From: JAVVEZ01 sp032250895
GTDB taxonomy: Bacteria; Pseudomonadota; Gammaproteobacteria; Pseudomonadales; Pseudohongiellaceae
Length of the DNA stretch: 64,000 nt
Assembly: GCA_032250895.1 (NCBI GenBank)
Contig: JAVVEZ010000006.1
Coordinates: 1-64,000, forward strand
Direction: 5' to 3'
The notes beneath the pieces were generated by a model. It saw nothing but the letters and a program-made list of their open reading frames with translations, had not been told where the DNA came from and ran no database searches. Positions 15,697-23,384 of this stretch are shown in pieces. The position numbers and the translations under genes were made by a program. Positions within the stretch are counted from its first letter, which is position 1, and every line of letters begins with the position of its first letter.

Positions 15697-17121
15697 ATGG
15701 CCGTCGATTTCCGTGGACACCCGATGTTTCCCCGGGGTTTCAACAGCCCCACCCGCTTCGAGGCGGATATTTATGACTGCGAGGTCTGGGGTGAAATTCC
15801 TTCCGATCTGGAAGGCCATTTCTACCGCATGCAATGTGACTTTGTGTACCGTCCGCCACAGAATGAGTGGCCCACCGGGTTCAATGGCGACGGCCATGTC
15901 AGCCTCTTCCGTTTTCACAATGGCTCGGTGGACTACAGTTCCCGCTTCGTCAAAACAGATCGTCTGGAGGCGGAAAAGGCGGCCCGCAAACGACTCTGGG
16001 GCGTCTACCGCAACCATTTCACCGATGATCCCAGCGTCGCGAATATTGATCGCAGTGCGGCCAATACCCACCTCTACTGGCACGGTGGACGGATGCTGGT
16101 CTACAAGGAAGATTCCCTGCCCTACGAAATCAATCCCTATACCCTGGAAACCATACAGGGCGGCTTCGACTACCAGGGCAAGTTCACCAGCAAGACGTGT
16201 TCGGCGCATCCGAAAATCGACCCGGTCTCCGGCGAAATGATCGCCTATGGTTATCAGGCCAAGGGGGATCTCAGCGACGATATTGCTGTTTACACCATCA
16301 GTCCCCAGGGTGACGTGACCAGGGAAGTCTGGTTCAAATCGCCCTATATCGGCATCATCCATGACATCGCCATCACACAGAAACATGTGCTGATTCCAGT
16401 GGTGGCCCGGACCACCAGCCTGGCGCGGTTGAAATCCGGAGAGCCGATGTGGGAATGGGATGGCAGCAAGGAAACCCTGGTGGCGGTACTGCCACGCGAC
16501 GGCGAGGCCAAAGACATACGCTGGTTCCGTGGCCCGGCCCGCAACACCCTGCATTTTCTCAATGCCACCGATGTGGGGGATAAAATCACCATGGAACTGC
16601 CGGTGTCCGATGGCGAGACCACGCCTTCCCAGATGAAACGCTGGACCTTCAATCTCAATTCCAGCAGCGAATTTTTTGAAGAGGAAGTGATTTCCGTTGC
16701 CAACAGCCCGCTGGCACGCATGGACGATCGCTTCCTGTCTCTGCCTTACCGTTATGGCTATGTGGGCAATCGCGACCCCAGCCGGCCCTATGATACGGCC
16801 CGCGGCGGCAATCTGGCGGGCCGGGTCACCAATACCTATCAGCGCGTCGACATCCATAGCGGCGAACATCGTACCTTCTATGTGGGCGATACCCACGGCC
16901 TGCAGGAAGGCATGTTTGTGCCGCGCCGCAAGGACGCCCCGGAAGGTGATGGCTATCTGCTGGGCATCGCCAGCAATTATGCAGAAATGATGTCGGAGCT
17001 GGTGATCGTCGATGCCATGCGCATGGAAGAAGGGGCGGTTGCCACTGTCAAGCTGCCCTTCCGGCTGCGCAGCGGTACGCACACCAATTGGTTCCCGACC
17101 TGGGAACTGCCGCTGGTTTAG
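15697..17121 (+). CDS. Carotenoid/stilbene cleavage oxygenase (RPE65 family)
   Basis: This is a non-heme iron dioxygenase of the carotenoid cleavage family, about 474 residues. Four iron-ligand histidines can be assigned: CSAHPKID, GIIHDIAIT, a central histidine near RNTLHFLNA, and the C-terminal GTHTNWFPTWE. Family hallmarks include GHFYRMQCDF, FNGDGHVSLFRF and the late SELVIVDA segment. The closest functional types are lignostilbene-alpha,beta-dioxygenases and related microbial stilbene oxygenases. ATG 15697 is preferred because ggagga sits 8 nt upstream; an in-frame TTG exists at 15682. No signal peptide. Co-transcription with the PQQ dehydrogenase suggests cleavage of an alkene followed or preceded by alcohol/aldehyde oxidation. 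Confidence 0.93.
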   Translation: MAVDFRGHPMFPRGFNSPTRFEADIYDCEVWGEIPSDLEGHFYRMQCDFVYRPPQNEWPTGFNGDGHVSLFRFHNGSVDYSSRFVKTDRLEAEKAARKRLWGVYRNHFTDDPSVANIDRSAANTHLYWHGGRMLVYKEDSLPYEINPYTLETIQGGFDYQGKFTSKTCSAHPKIDPVSGEMIAYGYQAKGDLSDDIAVYTISPQGDVTREVWFKSPYIGIIHDIAITQKHVLIPVVARTTSLARLKSGEPMWEWDGSKETLVAVLPRDGEAKDIRWFRGPARNTLHFLNATDVGDKITMELPVSDGETTPSQMKRWTFNLNSSSEFFEEEVISVANSPLARMDDRFLSLPYRYGYVGNRDPSRPYDTARGGNLAGRVTNTYQRVDIHSGEHRTFYVGDTHGLQEGMFVPRRKDAPEGDGYLLGIASNYAEMMSELVIVDAMRMEEGAVATVKLPFRLRSGTHTNWFPTWELPLV

Positions 17122-17144
17122 GGCAATGTTGATTAAGTCCTTGA

Positions 17145-17173
17145 CCGTCACCCCTGCGCAGGCAGGGGTCCAG
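17145..17173. repeat. Dispersed GC-rich palindromic unit
   Basis: This is a short palindrome: ccgtcacccctgcgcagg followed by caggggtccag. Related units are at 1157-1174, 1221-1238, 52188-52215 and 57783-57804. It lies between the oxygenase and the Tat-signal gene. It resembles the widespread proteobacterial 'gtcatccccgcgcaggcggggatccag' intergenic repeat. Confidence 0.7.
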
Positions 17174-17241
17174 TAATATCAAGGTGGGCGCAGACTCCTT
17201 GGTGCGTGTGATGTCAGTTCAGCGAGAACAGGAGGAAGACA

Positions 17242-17529
17242 ATGACACGAGGTATAAAGATCGTAACCCGGCTCCAGCTGGCGCGGCGTGATTTTCTGAA
17301 GCAGGTGTCTGTGCTGTCCGGCACCGCTGCGGTTATGGCGGCGCTACCCGCATCCGTGATGGCGGCTGTGCGCAGGATACCGGAGCAGGACAGCCGGCGC
17401 GCCAGTCCGGGGGAGCAGGATGAGGCCCTGGGCAACTATCCGGCCTATGCGGAAATCATTGGTTTTGGTGCCGGACACTTGCCGGTGACGACTCATGCAG
17501 ACATGGCAGACCAGCAAATCCACGGCTGA
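17242..17529 (+). CDS. Small Tat-signal protein
   Basis: This is a 95-residue protein starting with a twin-arginine signal. ARRDFLKQVSVLSGTAAVMA matches RRxFLK, followed by a hydrophobic h-region and ...ASVMAA. The mature part is only about 60 residues and ends PVTTHADMADQQIHG, with no cysteines or clear cofactor motif. Some dehydrogenases and oxidoreductases use a small Tat-carrying subunit to export a partner, so it could escort a neighbour. It could equally be the truncated front of a longer Tat protein whose remainder was lost. It precedes the SnoaL lipoprotein by 12 bp. Function unknown. Confidence 0.62.
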   Translation: MTRGIKIVTRLQLARRDFLKQVSVLSGTAAVMAALPASVMAAVRRIPEQDSRRASPGEQDEALGNYPAYAEIIGFGAGHLPVTTHADMADQQIHG

Positions 17530-17541
17530 GGGTTCTCCGGA

Positions 17542-19623
17542 ATGCGTACAAATCTTTCCCTGGTGTCATCCAGCGCTCTGCTTCTGTTGTTGCTGGCAGC
17601 CTGTTCACAGGAGCCCGTTGCTGACTCTGCGGCCGGCGCTGACGCAGCCAATACCGGACTCGGTGAACGGATTGGGCGCCTCGCGGCAGCCCTTGCCAGT
17701 GCGGAGGATTTACGCGCCGTCAAAAAACTGCAACGGGCCTATGGCTATTATCTGGACAAGGGCATGTGGACGGATCTGGCGGAACTCTTTGCCGAAGATG
17801 CCGTGGCCAACTATCCGGCCGGTGTATTCATCGGCAAGGAGAGTATTCGCCAACATCTTTACGAAAATGTGGGTGGCGTGGAGATGGGGCAGGTGGGTCT
17901 GGGGGATGGCCGTCTCTACAACCATATGAATATTCAGCCGGTCGTGCATCTGGACCCTTCTGGCGGGGTTGCCGAGGGGCGCTGGCGGGCAATGGCGATG
18001 TTCGGTTCGTATGGCGCGGCTTCGGGGACCTGGGCCGAGGGCATTTACAACATGGTCTATATCAAGGAGGGGGACACCTGGAAAATTTCGAAGCTGGAAT
18101 ACGGCTCGGGTTTTGGCAATGCCTACACGCAGGGCTGGGGCGCCAATCCCGAGGCAGCACCCCGGCGTCGAAACCGAAGTCTGAAGCATCCGCCGGATGA
18201 CGTTCGCAACATGCCCTGTGAAGGTTTCCCGGAAGCCTGTATTACTCCTTTTCATTATGACAACCTGGGCAATAGTGAGGCAGCCGGGGTCTGGTCCCTG
18301 GCCGCCGACCTGCCGTTGAGCACGGATACTGATTATCAACGCAGGGTGGGCGATCTGCTGCACCGGGCGCAGTTGCTGCGGGATGAACAGGAGCTGGAAA
18401 ACCTTCAGCGAATCTACGGTTATTATCTCGATCGCGCCCAATGGGATCAGGTGGCGGACCTGTTCGCCGCCGATGGCACCATCGAAATGGCGCAGCAGGG
18501 CGTTTATGTCGGCAAGCCCCGGGTCCGGGAATTTCTGAATCTGTTGGGACCGCAGGGCCTGAAAGACGGCTGGCTGAATGACCATGTGCAGTTGCAGATC
18601 ATCGTGGATGTGGCGGCGGATGGCCTGAGCGCCAGGGCCCGCAGCCGGGAATGGAACATGACAGGCGTCTATCAGGAGCACGGCGAATGGAGTGAAGGAG
18701 TCTATGAAAACAGCTTCGTGAAGGAAAACGGCGTCTGGAAGATTCAGGCCCTGCACTACTATCCGACCTTCATCACCGCCTACGACAAGGGCTGGACCGT
18801 CGATGCCCAACCAGCCCCCGGGGTCAGTGAGATCCTGCCTCCGGACCGGCCGCCCTCAGCAGTTTATGAGATTTTTCCCAGGGCCCAGGTACCCCCCTTT
18901 CATTACCTGAATCCGGTCACCGGCCAGCCACCCACCTATCCGGCTGTGGGCGCTCCTTCTGCGGCAGCCATTGCTGCGACGCTGATGCCGGAGCTTGCCT
19001 ATGAGCCGGCCCCGGTGGTGGCTGTGGGGATGGCACTGGACCAGGCAGAGACCTTGATTCAGCAGGTCAAGGATCACCACGAGATCGAGAATCTGGAAAA
19101 TGCCTACGGTTATTATCTCGACAAAAATCTGTGGAACGATCTGGCGGATCTGTTTGCCGTGGACGGTTCCATGGAGCTGGCCCAGCGCGGCATCTATCGT
19201 GGCAGGGAGCGGGTCAGGGCGTTTCTGTTTCAGGTGTTCGGGGCTGAGGGGCCGGTCACAGGCCGCCTGGGCAATCATCTGCACATGCAGCCGGTGATTC
19301 ATCTTGCCGCCGATGGTCGTTCTGCCAGGGTGCGCAGCCGCATGTTGCAACAATTGAGCTTCAGCGGCCGACCCTCCATGGGGGCGGCGATTTATGAGAA
19401 TGAGCTGGTGAAGGAGGATGGCGCCTGGAAATTCAAATCAACGCACGCCTACAATACCTTCACGGCGGCTTATGAGGGTGGCTGGGTGAAAAACCCGGGG
19501 ACCCGGGTACCTGGCCCCAGCGCATCGTTTCCTCCCGATGCACCACCAAGCCTGGAATTTCAAATGTTTCCCACGGTGTACGAAATTCCCATCCATTATG
19601 CCAATCCGGTTACGGGGCCGTAG
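17542..19623 (+). CDS. Lipoprotein with three tandem SnoaL-like (NTF2-fold) domains
   Basis: This is a 693-residue exported lipoprotein; the signal ends LLLLLLAACS, so Cys21 is the lipidation site. Three homologous domains of about 140 residues follow, with hallmark starts AYGYYLDKGMWTDLAELF (near 70), IYGYYLDRAQWDQVADLF (near 292) and AYGYYLDKNLWNDLADLF (near 522). Each has an IGK/VGK/RGR turn, a HMNIQPVVHL-type strand and a late ...W..G segment. Linkers repeat a PPFHY.NPVTG-like motif. SnoaL-like proteins include hydroxylases, cyclases and dehydratases of hydrophobic aromatic substrates. Three copies in one lipoprotein is unusual. Context with oxygenase and PQQ dehydrogenase suggests catabolism or modification of an aromatic or terpenoid compound at the envelope. 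Confidence 0.88.
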   Translation: MRTNLSLVSSSALLLLLLAACSQEPVADSAAGADAANTGLGERIGRLAAALASAEDLRAVKKLQRAYGYYLDKGMWTDLAELFAEDAVANYPAGVFIGKESIRQHLYENVGGVEMGQVGLGDGRLYNHMNIQPVVHLDPSGGVAEGRWRAMAMFGSYGAASGTWAEGIYNMVYIKEGDTWKISKLEYGSGFGNAYTQGWGANPEAAPRRRNRSLKHPPDDVRNMPCEGFPEACITPFHYDNLGNSEAAGVWSLAADLPLSTDTDYQRRVGDLLHRAQLLRDEQELENLQRIYGYYLDRAQWDQVADLFAADGTIEMAQQGVYVGKPRVREFLNLLGPQGLKDGWLNDHVQLQIIVDVAADGLSARARSREWNMTGVYQEHGEWSEGVYENSFVKENGVWKIQALHYYPTFITAYDKGWTVDAQPAPGVSEILPPDRPPSAVYEIFPRAQVPPFHYLNPVTGQPPTYPAVGAPSAAAIAATLMPELAYEPAPVVAVGMALDQAETLIQQVKDHHEIENLENAYGYYLDKNLWNDLADLFAVDGSMELAQRGIYRGRERVRAFLFQVFGAEGPVTGRLGNHLHMQPVIHLAADGRSARVRSRMLQQLSFSGRPSMGAAIYENELVKEDGAWKFKSTHAYNTFTAAYEGGWVKNPGTRVPGPSASFPPDAPPSLEFQMFPTVYEIPIHYANPVTGP

Positions 19624-19896
19624 AGAGTCTCTGCATAAGCCTGGAGTGTCTCTGCTGTGTTGGCCGGCCAAAATGGGCGGCCTGGGTTCTTCTGTATTTG
19701 ACTGTAAGGTATATTTTTTATCGGCCTGATAGGGAAGTATAGGCTGTTCGGCTCAGGCAGGAGTGATGGCATTTTGCCTTTGTTTCGAGTGCAAGATTTT
19801 ATTACCTCAAAGGGAACATCTCAGGTAGAATCAAACGCTTGCAGTTTCACAGAGCGAAGCCTCCGTAATGATGATGCGCACAAAACGCAAACAAGC

Positions 19897-22671
19897 ATGA
19901 AAAGCAGTATGGAAAAAGAAAAGCAGATATTCGAGAACTTTCCTCTGGCCCTGTGTCGCCTGGATGAAAACGGAAAGTTTCTGTTTGTCAACAAGGCATT
20001 CGAGACTTTTTTCGGTTACAGCAGAGACGAGTTGGCACAATTGACATTCCCCGATCTCCTGCAGGGTGTCTTGCAGGAGGAGTGGGAGCGGCAGGCTGGA
20101 TTGATTCTGGCTGGTGAGTTGAAACGTCAGGTTGTCAGCCGCGTCCGGAAAGATGCCGCAGTTGAAAAAATTGATGTGGTCTATCAGGTGGTGTCAACAG
20201 AGATGGGCGCCGAGATATGCATGACAGTACTTGACTCTATATTGCTTCCTGTTCCTGACGAAAATCGCCATGGCAGAAAACAGCAGGACAGATGGCGTGA
20301 GCAGCTTGAATTCCTGATTGAAAATGCTACCGATGCTGTTTATATCTATGATGATCTGAGACAGATTATTTACGCCAACAAATATGCCTGTCAGATGACA
20401 GGGTATACAAAATCCGAATTGATCGGGATGAGCATTGCTGATGTCGACCGGTTTATTTCTGCAAGCAGGGGAGAAGAGCTCAGACGCAAGGCGCAAGCCG
20501 GGAATAAAGTGCTCTTTGAGACGGAACATATCAGAAAGGATGGGGCTTTCGTTCCTGTAGAGATATCCCTGGCTGTCAACAGCTTCGATGATCTGACCTA
20601 TTATAGTGCGTTTGTCCGTGATATTTCGGAACGCAAGAGAGCATCACGGGAGTCCCAGGAATTGCGCTTTGCCATCGAAAACACGCTGGATGCCGTTTAT
20701 CTTTACGACGGCTCCGGAAAAATTCATTATGCCAACAAGACGGCGTGTGAAGTGCTGGGTTATTCCAGAAGCGATATTCTGAAAATGAGTATCGGTGATC
20801 TTGACCCAAGCTTTTCCGTGATAAGCAATCGGGCGCGCTGGGACAGCATGCAGGCCAAAACCGCCAAGCCCCTGCAATCCGTTCATCACAAGCGAGATGG
20901 CACCCCGTTCCCTGTCGAGATCAATTCTTCCGTCACCATATTTGATGACAAGGAATATGCGGTGGCCTTTGTTCAGGATATTACGGAACGCCTGAAGGCA
21001 CAGGAAGCGATCAGAGAGGGCGAAGAACGATTCAAGATCATTGCCGATACGTCGCCGGTGGCACTGATAATCAGCCGCATCGATGACGGTAAAATTCTGT
21101 ATGCCAACAAGCAGGCGGATTTGTTTTTTGAACGCGGTCCCGACGAGTTTTCCGGCTCCTCGATTATTGATTTGCTCAATGACAAGGGTGTCGAGCAGGA
21201 GGTTGTTCAGTTTGTAAAATCCGGCGTGGAAGTGCGGAATCAGGAAATCATGCTGTCGTATTTCAATGCCCCGGCAGTATGGGCCTCTCTCAATACACGC
21301 GCTTTCGAACTTCAGGGTGAGCGCGTGGTGTGCTGCGTTTTTCTGGACATCACCGAGGCCAGAGAGTTGTCCAATCAGTTGAGTTACCAGGCTACCTATG
21401 ATGACCTGACCGGCCTGGTCAATCGCCGCGAATTCGAGGACCGTTTGCAGGAGGCGATCGAGATCGCCCATGAGCGCAAAACGAAGAATGCGCTGTGTTA
21501 TCTGGATCTTGACCAGTTCAAGATAATCAATGACACCTGCGGCCATATGGCCGGGGATGAACTGCTCAGGCAACTGGCTCAGGTGTTGTCGCGCTGTGTC
21601 AGGCGCGATGATACATTGGCTCGCCTGGGCGGGGACGAGTTCGCCATTCTGCTGGAAAATTGTCCCCTGGATAATGCAGAACGGGTTGCTGCCAATGTTC
21701 GTCAGGTGGTCCAGGATTTCCGGTTCATGTGGAAGGACAATACCTTTAATATTGGGGTCAGTATCGGTCTGGTGCCCATTGCCACCGAGGGGGAAACCAT
21801 TACCGATGTCCTGCGGCGGGCAGACACGGCCTGTTACGCGGCCAAGGAGGCAGGCAGGAATCGTATACATGTGTTTCATTTTGATGACGAGGAACTGGCA
21901 CAGCGTCACGGAGAGATGCAGTGGGTGGCGCGAATCAATGCCGCGCTGGATCAGAACAGGTTTGAATTGTGGCAGCAAAGAATCGTGCCAATCACAGGCG
22001 CCGAGGGTGACAGCGGTCATTTTGAATTGTTGCTGCGGATGCGGGATGAAAATGGCAGGCTGATTTCTCCCGGCGTTTTTCTGCCGGCGGCGGAACGCTA
22101 TGATCTGGCTGCGAGAATAGATCGCTGGGTGGTACACCAGACTTTCCGGTGGTTTGAAGAGCATCCTGCGGAGCTGGAAAATCTGACTGTCTGTGCCATC
22201 AATCTGTCCGGGCAATCCTTGAGTAACGTTGATTTCCTGCGCGAAACCATCCAGCTGTTTCAGGAATCCAGGATACCGGCGCACAAAATCTGCTTTGAAA
22301 TCACCGAAACGGCGGCGATAGCCAATCTCGCCTTCGCCACCCAGTTCATGCAGTCGCTGAAGCGGCTGGGGTGCTCGTTTTCACTGGATGACTTTGGCAG
22401 TGGGCTATCTTCCTTTGCCTACCTCAAGAATCTGCCGGTGGACTATGTCAAGATCGATGGCTTTTTCGTCAAGGATATCATCGGCGACCCGGTGGACCTT
22501 GCGATGGTCAAGGCCATCAATGACATGGCCCATGCGATGGGCAAACGAACCATAGCGGAATTCGTCGAAAACAAGGCCATTCTGGCTGCGCTCGTTGAGC
22601 TGGGGGTTGACTATGGACAGGGCTACGGGATTGCAGTACCGATGCCGATGATCAACAGTACACAAGCATGA
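19897..22671 (+). CDS. PAS(x4)-GGDEF-EAL cyclic-di-GMP signalling protein
   Basis: This is a large cytoplasmic bifunctional-type c-di-GMP enzyme of 924 residues from ATG 19897. In-frame TTG 19774 and ATG 19909 are alternatives; none has a strong ribosome binding site. Four PAS domains occupy about 7-115, 135-248, 253-365 and 375-488, with repeated ATDAVYIYDD / TLDAVYLYDG openings. The GGDEF domain (about 500-660) has intact GGDEF near 578 and an RRDD inhibitory I-site just before it. The EAL domain (about 678-915) has ELL in place of EAL, plus NLSG, EITET, DDFGSG, KIDG and EFVEN. Both cyclase and phosphodiesterase residues look intact. No transmembrane helix is evident. The stop overlaps the ABC ATPase start by 4 bp. 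Confidence 0.95.
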   Translation: MKSSMEKEKQIFENFPLALCRLDENGKFLFVNKAFETFFGYSRDELAQLTFPDLLQGVLQEEWERQAGLILAGELKRQVVSRVRKDAAVEKIDVVYQVVSTEMGAEICMTVLDSILLPVPDENRHGRKQQDRWREQLEFLIENATDAVYIYDDLRQIIYANKYACQMTGYTKSELIGMSIADVDRFISASRGEELRRKAQAGNKVLFETEHIRKDGAFVPVEISLAVNSFDDLTYYSAFVRDISERKRASRESQELRFAIENTLDAVYLYDGSGKIHYANKTACEVLGYSRSDILKMSIGDLDPSFSVISNRARWDSMQAKTAKPLQSVHHKRDGTPFPVEINSSVTIFDDKEYAVAFVQDITERLKAQEAIREGEERFKIIADTSPVALIISRIDDGKILYANKQADLFFERGPDEFSGSSIIDLLNDKGVEQEVVQFVKSGVEVRNQEIMLSYFNAPAVWASLNTRAFELQGERVVCCVFLDITEARELSNQLSYQATYDDLTGLVNRREFEDRLQEAIEIAHERKTKNALCYLDLDQFKIINDTCGHMAGDELLRQLAQVLSRCVRRDDTLARLGGDEFAILLENCPLDNAERVAANVRQVVQDFRFMWKDNTFNIGVSIGLVPIATEGETITDVLRRADTACYAAKEAGRNRIHVFHFDDEELAQRHGEMQWVARINAALDQNRFELWQQRIVPITGAEGDSGHFELLLRMRDENGRLISPGVFLPAAERYDLAARIDRWVVHQTFRWFEEHPAELENLTVCAINLSGQSLSNVDFLRETIQLFQESRIPAHKICFEITETAAIANLAFATQFMQSLKRLGCSFSLDDFGSGLSSFAYLKNLPVDYVKIDGFFVKDIIGDPVDLAMVKAINDMAHAMGKRTIAEFVENKAILAALVELGVDYGQGYGIAVPMPMINSTQA

Positions 22672-23384
22672 CGGACGAAGGGCTCACGACCGGGTGCTTT
22701 ATCGAGCTCAAGGACATTGTCCGTTCTTTCCCTGAGGGCCTGCACAGGCATCCGGTGCTGCAGGGCGTCTCGCTGACGATCGGCCGCGGCGAAACCGTGG
22801 CGCTGCTGGGCCGCAGTGGTTCAGGCAAGTCCACCCTGCTGAATATCATCAGCGGTATCGATAGGCCGGATCGGGGTTCGGTGCTGGTGGACGGTTTTGA
22901 TCTGATGAGCATGAACGAAACGGCCCGGACCCTCTTTCGCAGGCGGCATATTGGTTTTATCTATCAGTTTTTCAACCTCGTCCCCAGCCTGACGGCTGCT
23001 GAAAACATTGCGCTGGTACTGGAGCTCAATGGAATCTCTGTTCAGGAAACGGCACTCAGGACCACTGATATCCTGGAGCAGATAGGGCTGGCGACAAAAG
23101 GCCATTTGTTCCCGTCCCAACTTTCCGGTGGTGAGCAGCAGCGGGTGGCAATGGCGAAGGCCCTGGTTCATTACCCGAAAATTGTGCTGGCTGATGAACC
23201 CACCGGCAATCTGGACGCTCATACGGGTCACGCCATGCTGCGTGTACTGGGAGATCTGCTGGCCAAAAACAGCAGTGCCATGCTCCTGGTTACCCATAGC
23301 CTGGCGGTGGCTAAAACTGCCGATCGGATAGTGACCCTGGAGGACGGCATTCTTGCCGAGCGTGATGGTGATTTTGCCTGGTAG
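22668..23384 (+). CDS. ABC transporter ATP-binding protein (LolD/MacB type)
   Basis: This is a 238-residue ATPase. Walker A is LLGRSGSGKSTLLN, the Q-loop region is IYQFFNLVPSLTAAEN, the signature is LSGGEQQRVAMAKAL, Walker B is IVLADEPTGNLDA, and the H-loop is LLVTHS. These match the LolD/FtsE/MacB group that energises FtsX-like permeases to move lipoproteins or hydrophobic compounds from the inner membrane. The start overlaps the stop of the GGDEF-EAL gene (ATGA), and its end overlaps the following permease gene, so the set is translationally coupled. Confidence 0.95.
   Translation: MTDEGLTTGCFIELKDIVRSFPEGLHRHPVLQGVSLTIGRGETVALLGRSGSGKSTLLNIISGIDRPDRGSVLVDGFDLMSMNETARTLFRRRHIGFIYQFFNLVPSLTAAENIALVLELNGISVQETALRTTDILEQIGLATKGHLFPSQLSGGEQQRVAMAKALVHYPKIVLADEPTGNLDAHTGHAMLRVLGDLLAKNSSAMLLVTHSLAVAKTADRIVTLEDGILAERDGDFAW

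Noticed and set aside
20644..22284. Minus-strand open frame of about 546 codons
   Set aside because: It is antisense to the GGDEF-EAL protein and without recognisable domains.
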